NCBI GenBank assembly: GCA_013373335.1
Contig: JABXHZ010000196.1
Location: 1 to 39,355 of the forward strand
Reading direction: 5' to 3'
Length of the DNA: 39,355 nt
Origin: Cyclobacteriaceae bacterium
Lineage (GTDB): Bacteria > Bacteroidota > Bacteroidia > Cytophagales > Cyclobacteriaceae
Shown piece after piece: positions 28,401 through 36,573 of this stretch. Numbering within the stretch: position 1 is the stretch's first letter; each line of letters starts with the position of its first letter. A program made the translations under genes and the position numbers. Below the pieces are notes generated by a model. The model ran no database searches, was not told the DNA's origin, and saw nothing but the letters and a program-made list of their open reading frames with translations.

Positions 28401-30570
28401 CCACATCAAAAACAATATTGTGGATAGTATCCCGCTTACCTATGAAGGATACTTGAAAGGATTGGAATATGGAAACATGGAGTATGCCTGCTGGAATTTA
28501 TTTTTCAGTACGGCTATCAAATTTCATGTAGGAAATGATTATAAAGCGCAACTTGAAGAGGCTATAGAAACCGAAAAGTTTTCCATTCAATATAATTTTT
28601 CAAATCAAGCAGCGATCACCCAAGTAATTGAAAAGTGCTTGGCAGTACACCTTGCTGATGAAAAAGACCTTGAAAGCGAATTGAAAAATCTTCCTAAAAA
28701 ATTGGAAGAGAATTTCAGAACTGCCGAAAAAGAATCCAATCATATCTACCTCCTATCCTACTATGGATACATAGGAGCTACTCACCTGTTTTTCGGGAAA
28801 TACAGTGAAGCATTTGAGTATTATGAACATTTCCCCCTTCATATCAAGGACCAACCCAACTCATTTTTCATTAATTATTACAAAATAAACCGAGCTATCA
28901 ATGCAGTCTTTTTGATGAATCAAATCCGCGATGAAAAATTCCGAGGAGTCAATTTGAAAGATATTATTAATGAAACAATCTCGGAACTTAAATACCTATC
29001 CAAATTAAATCCGGTTTCTTATGGTCCCTACATGTCATTGTTAAGGGCCGGAATGAACTATCAAACAAATCAAGAATTGGATGTCCAATTGATGGAAAAC
29101 AGTATTACCCAACTGAAAGATCTACATCATCCAAGATATTACATCCTATTTGCAGAATTACTAAGCGTCCTTTTCAAATATGAGAAAAATCCCCGACACG
29201 AATATTGGAGAAATCAAGCCGCTTCAGAGGCAAGAAGAATAGGTGTAGAAGCAAAATCGATCCGATTGCTTCAAGAAGAAGATGAGGGAAATATTCAAGC
29301 TACTGAAAAGGAGAAAATTAAAAGAGGTTCTGTTTCTTCCAGTGAGATTGGACAAATCGACACAAAAACCTTGGTTAAAACCATGGAAGCTTTGGTGAGC
29401 GAAATAAAGTTAGAGGCGCTGCTTGAAAAACTCATTACCTATGCCATGGAAAATACAGGCGCCCAAGAAGGACATTTTCTTATCAACCGAGAAGGAAAAT
29501 GGATTTTGGAGGTTTCAACCATAGCTAATCACCAGTTACATACCCATTTCCCAAAGGTAGAACTTGAAAAAACAGAAGAGGTCAGCGCAGCAATCATCAA
29601 TTATTCCAAAGCAAGCAAAGAACCTCTGCTAATCGAAGATGCCTTGCTTTCCCAGCCTTTCGATACCGATCCCATCGTTCGGGAGAAATCACTTCGATCT
29701 GTTTTGTGTATTCCGTTTATTAACCAGTCAAAGATTTCAGGGATCATTTATCTCACACATTCCCTCAATAAAAGCGCCTTTTCAAAGGAACAGATCTCCC
29801 TTATGCGATTAATGGCAGCTCAAATCGGCGGCGTGATTGAAAATGCCCTTCTTTATGAAAACATGGAGCGATTAGTTGCAGAAAGAACTAGAGAGTTAGA
29901 AGAGGAAAAGCAAAAAAGCGACTCCCTATTGCTCAATATTCTTCCTAAAGAGATTGCTTCTGAGTTGATTCAAAAAGGAAAAGCATCTGCCAGACTTCAT
30001 GAGAAGGTTTCGGTAATGTTTGTTGATATCAAGGATTTTACAAGGATTGCTCAGCGTATGAACCCAGATGAATTGGTTCAAAATCTTCAAGTCTTCTTTA
30101 CTAAGTTTGATGAAATCATGGACAAGTATGGCATCGAAAAGATAAAAACCATTGGGGATGCATATATGGCTGCAGGTGGAATCCCAAGTCCTTCAGAAGA
30201 CCACGCTTATAAAATCACAGAGGCAGCTCGGGAAATACTTTGTTTTTCTGATGAATTCAATAAGAAAAGCGCTTTGGAAAACAAGCCTATTTTCAATGTT
30301 AGAATAGGAATTCACATTGGACCGGTGGTTGCCGGAGTAGTCGGTCATCGTAAGTTTGCCTACGATATTTGGGGAGATACGGTAAACATTGCTTCCCGAA
30401 TGGAAAGTAATTCAGAAACTGGAAAAATCAATGTTTCTGAAGATTTCTATAAAACCATCAAGGATAAATACAGCTGCGAATTCCGAGGTGAAATAGACGT
30501 AAAAAATAAAGGGATGATGAATATGTACTTTATTCACCACCCCAAAAATCCTGAGCATGTAGAAACTTAA
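25432..30570 (+). CDS. Multidomain signalling protein: Ser/Thr kinase-like - AAA ATPase - helical/TPR-like - GAF - class III adenylate/guanylate cyclase
   Basis: Kinase-like HNDLNPRNIII, SGTIEYISPEQTGRMN; Walker A GYSGVGKS; Walker B VLFLDDYQWAN; GAF-like 29370-29870; cyclase MFVDIKDFT, IKTIGDAYMAAGG, FAYDIWGDTVNIASRME. Confidence 0.93.
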   Translation: MLKEIGDIHSLKLLYESNRSKLFTASNEEGENILIKEDLTGDLGRLHNEAMIANRSSHAGFNPQVILYNSRVVMVREFLKGKSLNEIIEKKPLPIESFIHFAIKICHQLQDIHSSGTLHNDLNPRNIIIDEEIDSCRLIDFEFGTSIQNLELQFEPLSTISGTIEYISPEQTGRMNRKLDQRSDYYSLGATFYEMLTGQPPFEGEDVLAIIHCHLAIQPIPPRKLNPNVPKFLDKVVLKLLAKNAEERYQSIPGLLADLNLCEHQLKKNGTIQDGEPGLTDIASKLHISQHLYGRDNEVSILKARFADACLGRKILMTIGGYSGVGKSVLCQELYKEVSVQNGLFLSGAFDVLDRQTPYLAFIKAFRQFADWLMAESQEVQQYWAKKLNRDLKGLGQIIVDMAPKLRFILPPQPELVSLTGFENQQRIQFTINAFLQSLASEDTPLVLFLDDYQWANDASIELLKSLFNNYNLTHLMVLVAYRDNETPEFHPFSQAIRTIKSNNLDESHLLIEEIHLQPLSERHVGILISDTLKLESLEVAELAELIYSKTKGNPFSINKFLESLYKNKLLEFDYTKNKWTWSIKKIQSQNLSDDIVELLLLRIRELPENALQVIKAASVFGIEFSLHQLSIITGKPTTEIHSFLWPLIQEGSLIPMGNDYKFIPEFYSETNRDIHFRFAHARIQQAVYALLESSEKSLFHFEVGQIYLQKLNEQEIAERPIEIALHYSLGYDEISRSSNKEEIGWLLLKAGKKSAESASFEGALTFTEIAFELLGDKLKKSEKFQLLLEGLEYSYLLKDTEKQEKFEKLAFGEAETLIDRVLVNEVIVRCLGFANLPKKAVDIAQKALLEVGIHIPEKASKLQVMYHAIMIQVLIPRKKLLTIKDIPETNDPLALATFKLLLAALSSYFFVNISTYPILIFQMLKLTIKKGMAPESVVGIASYGLILTTALKKPADGYEVVNNSLELLNKPDRMKYAATINMMYVSFTSHIKNNIVDSIPLTYEGYLKGLEYGNMEYACWNLFFSTAIKFHVGNDYKAQLEEAIETEKFSIQYNFSNQAAITQVIEKCLAVHLADEKDLESELKNLPKKLEENFRTAEKESNHIYLLSYYGYIGATHLFFGKYSEAFEYYEHFPLHIKDQPNSFFINYYKINRAINAVFLMNQIRDEKFRGVNLKDIINETISELKYLSKLNPVSYGPYMSLLRAGMNYQTNQELDVQLMENSITQLKDLHHPRYYILFAELLSVLFKYEKNPRHEYWRNQAASEARRIGVEAKSIRLLQEEDEGNIQATEKEKIKRGSVSSSEIGQIDTKTLVKTMEALVSEIKLEALLEKLITYAMENTGAQEGHFLINREGKWILEVSTIANHQLHTHFPKVELEKTEEVSAAIINYSKASKEPLLIEDALLSQPFDTDPIVREKSLRSVLCIPFINQSKISGIIYLTHSLNKSAFSKEQISLMRLMAAQIGGVIENALLYENMERLVAERTRELEEEKQKSDSLLLNILPKEIASELIQKGKASARLHEKVSVMFVDIKDFTRIAQRMNPDELVQNLQVFFTKFDEIMDKYGIEKIKTIGDAYMAAGGIPSPSEDHAYKITEAAREILCFSDEFNKKSALENKPIFNVRIGIHIGPVVAGVVGHRKFAYDIWGDTVNIASRMESNSETGKINVSEDFYKTIKDKYSCEFRGEIDVKNKGMMNMYFIHHPKNPEHVET

Positions 30571-31979
30571 ACCCTCACTTGGGTGGTTCCTCCTCCTTTT
30601 AAAGTAATGGGGACCGGTTGATTGGTTTTCCAACTTCCACCAGTAAAATCCGGTACGTCAATGGAATTGGAACGGTTTGCCACAGACCATTCACTCAGTG
30701 GGCTTATACAGCTCCACAAAGCTGCGTCATACACATCCTGATCCAATGGAAGTCCATTTCGAAGACAATCAATCAATCTCCAATCCATCATAAAATCCAT
30801 ACCTCCATGTCCTCCGATTTGCTTCGCTAGTTCCCCAACTTTTTGGACGATCTCGGGAGTATATTTCTTTTCAAGTTCTTTCATTTCCTCTTCTTTCATC
30901 CAGCTATGGCCTTTTGAAACTCGGGGTTGAGGATATTTCTGCGCATAACCCTCCGTACCACTTACAACGTGAAGTCGACTGTATGGGCGAGGTGATGTCA
31001 CATCATGTTGAATCATGATCGACTTACCCAGCTTTGTTTTTACGATTGTGGTATTCATGTTTCCACGATAGGACTTGGCGGCAAATTCTGTCCAAAAAAC
31101 ATCTTTCTCAGCCAATTCTTCTGCCTTTTTTTTCATCTGGAAATCATTAGAACTTAAAGAGGTCAAATACTCCATTTGATCTCCACGGTTCACATTCAGA
31201 ATTTGACAGATTGGACCTAAACCATGAGTGGGATACAAATTCCCGTTTCGAAAATTTTCTCGAAGGCGCCACATATTTTGATAGCCAGTATCCTTATCAA
31301 AATTTAACCATAGCAAATCGTGTATATAGGCTCCTTCCACGTGAACGACCTCCCCAAAAAATCCCTCACGGGCCATTTTTAGAGTCATCAATTCAAAAAA
31401 ATCATAGCAACAATTCTCCAATTGCATGCAGTGCTTTTTTGTTCGCTCAGAGGTTTCTACGAGTTGCCAACATTCATCCAATGTTCGTGCAGCAGGTACC
31501 TCCACAGCTGCATGTTTTCCTACCTCCATGGCATAAACAGCCATAGGCGTATGCCACTCCCAAGGCGTTGCGATATAAATCAAATCTAAATCAGGTCGTT
31601 CACACATTTTTTTCCAGGCATAAGTGCTTCCCGAATAAAGCTCAGGTTGGTGAACAGTTCCTGCTAGAGACTGCTTCGCTTTTTCTGCACGTTCGGGTAA
31701 AAGGTCGCACAAGGCTTTAATTTCAACTCCCTCAATTTTACTGAGTCGATCAACTGCCCCTGGTCCTCGCATCCCTAGCCCAACAATTCCTACACGCACT
31801 ATATCAAGTTTAGGGGCTGCATAACCACACATATTAAAAAGCTGTTCACGCTCATTTCCATATTGCGCCTCCCAAGGCAAAAGAGATTGGGATTGAGCGG
31901 CAACATTGCCTAGCCCGAAAAACCCCATACCTGCAGCACTAGCAGATTTCAAAAACTCCCTTCTTCGATTGGATTTCAT
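30567..31979 (-). CDS. Gfo/Idh/MocA family protein, GH109-like (alpha-N-acetylgalactosaminidase family), Tat-type signal
   Basis: NRRREFLKSASAAGMGF signal; VRVGIVGLGMRGPGAV, YIATPWEWHTPMAVYAMEVGKHAAVEVPAA, NCCYDFFELMTLKMAREGFFGEVVHVEGAYIHD, THGLGPI. Confidence 0.88.
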   Translation of the reverse strand: MKSNRRREFLKSASAAGMGFFGLGNVAAQSQSLLPWEAQYGNEREQLFNMCGYAAPKLDIVRVGIVGLGMRGPGAVDRLSKIEGVEIKALCDLLPERAEKAKQSLAGTVHQPELYSGSTYAWKKMCERPDLDLIYIATPWEWHTPMAVYAMEVGKHAAVEVPAARTLDECWQLVETSERTKKHCMQLENCCYDFFELMTLKMAREGFFGEVVHVEGAYIHDLLWLNFDKDTGYQNMWRLRENFRNGNLYPTHGLGPICQILNVNRGDQMEYLTSLSSNDFQMKKKAEELAEKDVFWTEFAAKSYRGNMNTTIVKTKLGKSIMIQHDVTSPRPYSRLHVVSGTEGYAQKYPQPRVSKGHSWMKEEEMKELEKKYTPEIVQKVGELAKQIGGHGGMDFMMDWRLIDCLRNGLPLDQDVYDAALWSCISPLSEWSVANRSNSIDVPDFTGGSWKTNQPVPITLKGGGTTQVRV

Positions 31980-32059
31980 ATTGATTTAGATTGATTTGAG
32001 AAACTAGTTAAGAAAAAAACTGTAAAAGTCTAAATGCTATTTGACTAGGACTTCAAACA

Positions 32060-32088
32060 AAAAAACCGGAGACAACATATCTCCGGCC
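32060..32088 (-). terminator. Intrinsic terminator downstream of the DUF2892 gene
   Basis: On the minus strand: CCGGAGA-tatgttg-TCTCCGG followed by a T run. Confidence 0.75.
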
Positions 32089-32118
32089 TTTCCCAAAACT
32101 ATTACGCATTATCTAAGT

Positions 32119-32328
32119 CTATTCGCCTGTACGCTTACAAGTATTTAATCCTAATGGAAGGTATAATGGACAAAAACCAACAAAACTGGTTAGGGTAAAA
32201 ACCACACCAACCACTACGGCAATTATTCCTAATGTTCCTGCTAATACATCCGAGAAGTATAACCCGATCAGTATCGCCGCTAAGACTAGTCTAATGGCCC
32301 TATCGGTATTTCCCATATTTTTTTCCAT
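32119..32328 (-). CDS. DUF2892 (YgaP-like) small inner-membrane protein
   Basis: 69 aa; MGNTDRAIRLVLAAILIGLYF...SFVGFCPLYLPLGLNTC. Confidence 0.9.
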   Translation of the reverse strand: MEKNMGNTDRAIRLVLAAILIGLYFSDVLAGTLGIIAVVVGVVFTLTSFVGFCPLYLPLGLNTCKRTGE

Positions 32329-32404
32329 GGCATTTTTGGGTTAAATGATTGAAAATGAATTAAAATCACCATTTGAAGGTCTATAATTTCCTTTGGTGAT
32401 ACCA

Positions 32405-32416
32405 TGACAAAAGTCA
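32405..32416. promoter_or_regulatory. Palindrome TGAC-AAAA-GTCA upstream of the DUF2892 gene, possible Crp/Fnr-like site
   Basis: Perfect 4-bp half-sites with 4-bp spacer in the 179-bp interval upstream of the minus-strand gene. Confidence 0.3.
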
Positions 32417-32507
32417 CAGATAAAGCTGATTTACAGAATTTCACGAAAAATCCTATCCTAAGCCAGAAAATAACCTTTTTAAAATTCTGTTACCAAGTCA
32501 AAAAATC

Positions 32508-33725
32508 TCAGGCAATCAATTCTGTTTTTATCAAAATATCTTCTTCTAGCGTTCTATGAACCGGGCATCGATTGGCAATTTCAAGGAGCCGTTGCCGCTG
32601 AGCAGGGTCTAAGTCCCCTTCCAGAGAAATTCTACGGGTAAACTGACTTACCTTCGATTCGGATTTGTGAGAATGTTCGGAATCTTCTCTGTGGACTCGC
32701 TCATGATTTAAGTAAACAGTTACTTCCTTCAATAGCCATTTCTTTCTCTCTGAATACATTTTTAAAGTCATAGCCGTACAACTTCCCAAGGAAGCCATCA
32801 AAAAGTCATAAGGTGTAGGACCCAAATTCTTACCCCCTACCTCAATCGGTTCATCCCCAATCAAGTGATGATGGGGAGTTTTAATTTCAGTAGTGTAGCC
32901 ATCTCCAGCACTAAGCCGAACCATCACTGGATGGCCCTTTGTTTCATTTTCTTTCTTTGGACTAGCGGGAACATAGCGATTACTCCAAGAAGCAACCAAT
33001 TGCCCAATATAAACTGCATCCGAATCTTTGGAAATCAAATGATCAGCCCCATCCAATGATACAAAGCTTTTGGGATGAAAAGCTGCCTCATAAATCTTTT
33101 GGGCATTCTCTATGTCTACAACCTGATCTTGTGGCGAATGTAAAATTAAGAGAGATTTTTTTAGCCTCTTCAGCAAAATCTTCAGAGGTTCTTTTTCCAA
33201 ATCTTCAACAAAATCATTACCCACGAAAAAAGGTTTCCCCCCAATGGAAACCGGGGTTTTCCCCTCTGGAGTTGTTTCTTTTGACTCTTTTGAAGAAAGG
33301 ACTTGAATATGAGCAGGGTCTGCAGGGGCACCTATGGTTACCAAGGCAGCCACGGAAGGAATCCTAGCTGCAGCGTGCAAAATTGCCGTACCCCCTACGG
33401 AATGTCCTAATAGTAATCTGGGAAATTCATAATTTTCTCCCAAAAACCCCGCAGCATCAATTAAATCCGAAATATTTGAAGTGAATTCTGTATCTGAACC
33501 TTCCCCCTCCTGAGACTTTAAACCTGTAAAATCAAAACTTAATACAGCAATTCCTTCATTAGACAAGGCTCTTGAAATGATACTAATTGCAGAAAAATTC
33601 TTCGAACAGGTAAAGCAATGGGCGAAAATGGCAAAAAATAATGGCTGACTATCTAATGGATGGTACAAATAGCCCTTAAGGTTAACACCCTTGCGATTTT
33701 TAAAAATAATTTCTTTTGGATCCAT
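32508..33725 (-). CDS. Bifunctional alpha/beta hydrolase - OsmC family protein
   Basis: N-terminal hydrolase with LLLGHSVGGTAILHAA and DGADHLIS; C-terminal OsmC-like LGPTPYDFLMASLGSCTAMTLKMYSERK and RCPVHRTLEEDI. Confidence 0.92.
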   Translation of the reverse strand: MDPKEIIFKNRKGVNLKGYLYHPLDSQPLFFAIFAHCFTCSKNFSAISIISRALSNEGIAVLSFDFTGLKSQEGEGSDTEFTSNISDLIDAAGFLGENYEFPRLLLGHSVGGTAILHAAARIPSVAALVTIGAPADPAHIQVLSSKESKETTPEGKTPVSIGGKPFFVGNDFVEDLEKEPLKILLKRLKKSLLILHSPQDQVVDIENAQKIYEAAFHPKSFVSLDGADHLISKDSDAVYIGQLVASWSNRYVPASPKKENETKGHPVMVRLSAGDGYTTEIKTPHHHLIGDEPIEVGGKNLGPTPYDFLMASLGSCTAMTLKMYSERKKWLLKEVTVYLNHERVHREDSEHSHKSESKVSQFTRRISLEGDLDPAQRQRLLEIANRCPVHRTLEEDILIKTELIA

Positions 33726-33730
33726 TTAGG

Positions 33731-34471
33731 CTAATTTACCATCTCTACTTGAATGTTTTCCAAATTGATTTCTGACAATAATTCAAGCTCCCCTTTTTCA
33801 AAGAGTTCCTGCATTTTTTCAACAGGCGTGTTTTTATCCTCAGGTTTATAATTCAAATAATTCTGAAAACGAATACCCTGAACTGTCTGAGCTGAACTTA
33901 CTTCTCGAAAACGAATACCTCCACCATCTGTATGATAACTGTAGGCCATAAAATCCACAAAAAATGTTTCTGAATGTATCCAATAAAGGAACTCATCGTC
34001 AAAATCATCCCCTCCTCCCTCTTTCTGAAAAGTTACTTTGATCAAATGATAAGGCTCTCCTTTTAATTCTGTCTCTCCCAAATAATTTTTGATAACCGCC
34101 GCATCATTCAAACCATAAGGTAAAAGAGCAAAATAGGCCACTGAATTGACTGATCTAGAAAAAGCTCCAATTCGCTCTTCTGTCAAAGTATCTATAGGGG
34201 TCCCGTTTACTGTTCGCAAAAAGCCATCGTTATTAAGTACATCTCGTACGAGCCCTGTTGAATCCGAAAATTCACGGGAATACTCAAAGCGATTTGGACT
34301 TTTGAAAATTTGGTAGTGGAAATCCCTGAAGTCAAAATCGATCCTTGCAGACTCATAGCGCTTTCCCCCATGGGCTTCGATAGCTTTGTCTACAATTTTT
34401 TCAGCTTCTGTTCTGGGCGAACAAGCAATTAGAAAACCCAAAAAAAGAAATATTAAGACATTGATTTTCAT
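33731..34471 (-). CDS. Lipoprotein (DUF6503-like)
   Basis: Lipobox FLIAC; AEKIVDKAIEAHGGKRYESARIDFDFRDFHYQIF. Similar to the C-terminal part of the upstream gene. Confidence 0.65.
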   Translation of the reverse strand: MKINVLIFLFLGFLIACSPRTEAEKIVDKAIEAHGGKRYESARIDFDFRDFHYQIFKSPNRFEYSREFSDSTGLVRDVLNNDGFLRTVNGTPIDTLTEERIGAFSRSVNSVAYFALLPYGLNDAAVIKNYLGETELKGEPYHLIKVTFQKEGGGDDFDDEFLYWIHSETFFVDFMAYSYHTDGGGIRFREVSSAQTVQGIRFQNYLNYKPEDKNTPVEKMQELFEKGELELLSEINLENIQVEMVN

Positions 34472-36573
34472 TTGTTTACAAATTTAAATTCAAAGTTATC
34501 ATAGAGATAATCAGCTCTCAAATATAGTTTTTCTCCCGCTTCATTGATGCGATAGCTTTTTCTGATTCTATAAAATGTAAAGGGCGTAACTTGGTTAAAA
34601 TCAATATTTTCAACCAGGCTCCTATGGTCACTTAATTGGACCTCATTTCCCATCATACGTTTGGAAATGGGATCAAAATAATACCACCAAATATCATTTC
34701 CCTCTCCATACTCCACTCGAACAACCTCCGCTTCTCCTATTGGGGTTTTCTGAATTCCTTCCGAAACAAAAACAGAACCCTCTTCTTCCATCAGTTTCCA
34801 GGGTTGGGCAAAGGCATAGTAGGCTGCATCAAAATCCTTTTTCTTGGAGGCCAGAAAATCAGGGTTTTCTATTCCATTTCCGGCTATGGAATAATGGGTT
34901 TTACCTTTTGAAAAAGAAAGTACATGCTCCACCGAGTCTTGAATCCAGAAAATCTTTCCAGAAAATTCAGGTTTAAAAGAAAACTGAATCTTTTGATCCG
35001 TTTCTTTTTCAACTGAACCGTCTTCCTTCAACAATTGAGTCCATTTTCTAAATGATATAAATTCTAAATTATCCCAGTTTTCCTGTCCTCCATGTGCTTC
35101 AATAGCCTCTTTTATGATTCTCCGTGCTTCCCTTTGTTCCTTGGGTTCACAACCCCAAGAAATCAATACCACCAGTACCAATAAACCTTCGAGGAGTTTT
35201 TTGAAATACATACTTTCAGATAATTTTTCTTTGAAGATAGGGAAGTAATCCCAAGCTAAGGCAATCCCAAGTATTCCATATTCCAAGAATAGCCAGGCTG
35301 GACTTTCTTCAACAGGTATTTTTCCATAAGCCTGATACGAAAAGATCAATGAAAAACTCCAGGCAATTGCAGAAATTCGATTGACAAAAAGGCTCAAGCC
35401 CAAAACCGGCAAAATATACCAAGGATGGACTACGGGCTGAAATAAAAAATAGATTAGGTAAACCCCTACCCAAAGATCAATCAAAGGAATCAAGCGCTGG
35501 GGCTTGAGTTTTAAAGTCGTGAAAAGAATAATTATAAATGTGACTCCACCCAAGATCTTGGTCAAATAGTAAATGGTATTATATCCCTCTATCCAATAAC
35601 CTATTTCCCTACCCAAATAATAGATGGAAGCGTTAAATTCGAATTTTCCCTGATAAAGCTGGAGTGTCTGGATAAAATTCCCCCAAGCATCCTCCCAAAT
35701 CAAAGGCAAAAACGAAATACTGATTGCTAAGATTACCCCAATCCAGAAAAAGGCATGAGCCCGAGTTCTCCTAAACAAAAATAAAGACGGAAGTAAAATC
35801 AAAGGGAGTAATTTGGTACTTACAGCCAACCCCCAAAAAGACCCGGAGAGAAACTTTTTATGGCGAGTTAAAGCCCATATACAAGCAAGAAGAAAAAACA
35901 AAACCAACCCTTCAAAATGAAGATTTCCTACAATTTCCTGGATCACGAAAGGATTTAGCCAATAGAGAATAATTTTTCCCGCTGGTATTGCCAGATGTCT
36001 GAAAATCCTCAAAAACAATAAAAATACACCTACCTCTATCCCAATTAAAATGAGTCTTAGCAGGAAAATACCCCTATCTAATTCACCAATTGAGAAAAAA
36101 GATGCGGTCGCAAATAACAATTGATTTAACGGAGGATAAACGGAGAAATAATCAGGAGAATTAAGTAAAGGAATAGTTTTTTCAAAAAACCTAGTAGAAT
36201 CCTCAAATCCCTCCTGACGCATCCACTGATGGGGGGTATATTCATAAGGATTCTCTCCAGAAAGTACCACTTCCCCATCCCAAAGGAAACGGACATAATC
36301 CTCTGACCAAAGTGGAGTTGAATGGATTAATAGAGTCCGAATAAAAAGGCCGAGTATAAAAACACCTAACCAATTTTTTAGTCCTCTCCACTGCCAAAAT
36401 AACCCCAGCATTGCCAGGAAACTGAGAAGATAGACTAGAAAAATGAACTGAAAGTCCTCTCGAGGGAAATGATATCCTAAAAGATAATTCCCACCAATCA
36501 GTAGAAAAATAAAAACACCAACCAGAATATGATTATGCTTTTCTTTCACAAGCCTAGTTGCTTTCGGAGCCAT
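34468..36573 (-). CDS. Fusion: multi-TM glycosyltransferase (polyprenyl-phosphate-mannose-dependent/GT87-like) + C-terminal lipoprotein domain
   Basis: Residues ~1-450 hydrophobic with SEDYVRFLWDGEVVLSGENPYEYTP and VYPPLNQLLFA. Residue 455 begins MYFKKLLEGLLVLVVLISWGC (signal plus lipobox), then ARRIIKEAIEAHGGQENWDNLEF. Confidence 0.8.
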   Translation of the reverse strand: MAPKATRLVKEKHNHILVGVFIFLLIGGNYLLGYHFPREDFQFIFLVYLLSFLAMLGLFWQWRGLKNWLGVFILGLFIRTLLIHSTPLWSEDYVRFLWDGEVVLSGENPYEYTPHQWMRQEGFEDSTRFFEKTIPLLNSPDYFSVYPPLNQLLFATASFFSIGELDRGIFLLRLILIGIEVGVFLLFLRIFRHLAIPAGKIILYWLNPFVIQEIVGNLHFEGLVLFFLLACIWALTRHKKFLSGSFWGLAVSTKLLPLILLPSLFLFRRTRAHAFFWIGVILAISISFLPLIWEDAWGNFIQTLQLYQGKFEFNASIYYLGREIGYWIEGYNTIYYLTKILGGVTFIIILFTTLKLKPQRLIPLIDLWVGVYLIYFLFQPVVHPWYILPVLGLSLFVNRISAIAWSFSLIFSYQAYGKIPVEESPAWLFLEYGILGIALAWDYFPIFKEKLSESMYFKKLLEGLLVLVVLISWGCEPKEQREARRIIKEAIEAHGGQENWDNLEFISFRKWTQLLKEDGSVEKETDQKIQFSFKPEFSGKIFWIQDSVEHVLSFSKGKTHYSIAGNGIENPDFLASKKKDFDAAYYAFAQPWKLMEEEGSVFVSEGIQKTPIGEAEVVRVEYGEGNDIWWYYFDPISKRMMGNEVQLSDHRSLVENIDFNQVTPFTFYRIRKSYRINEAGEKLYLRADYLYDNFEFKFVNK

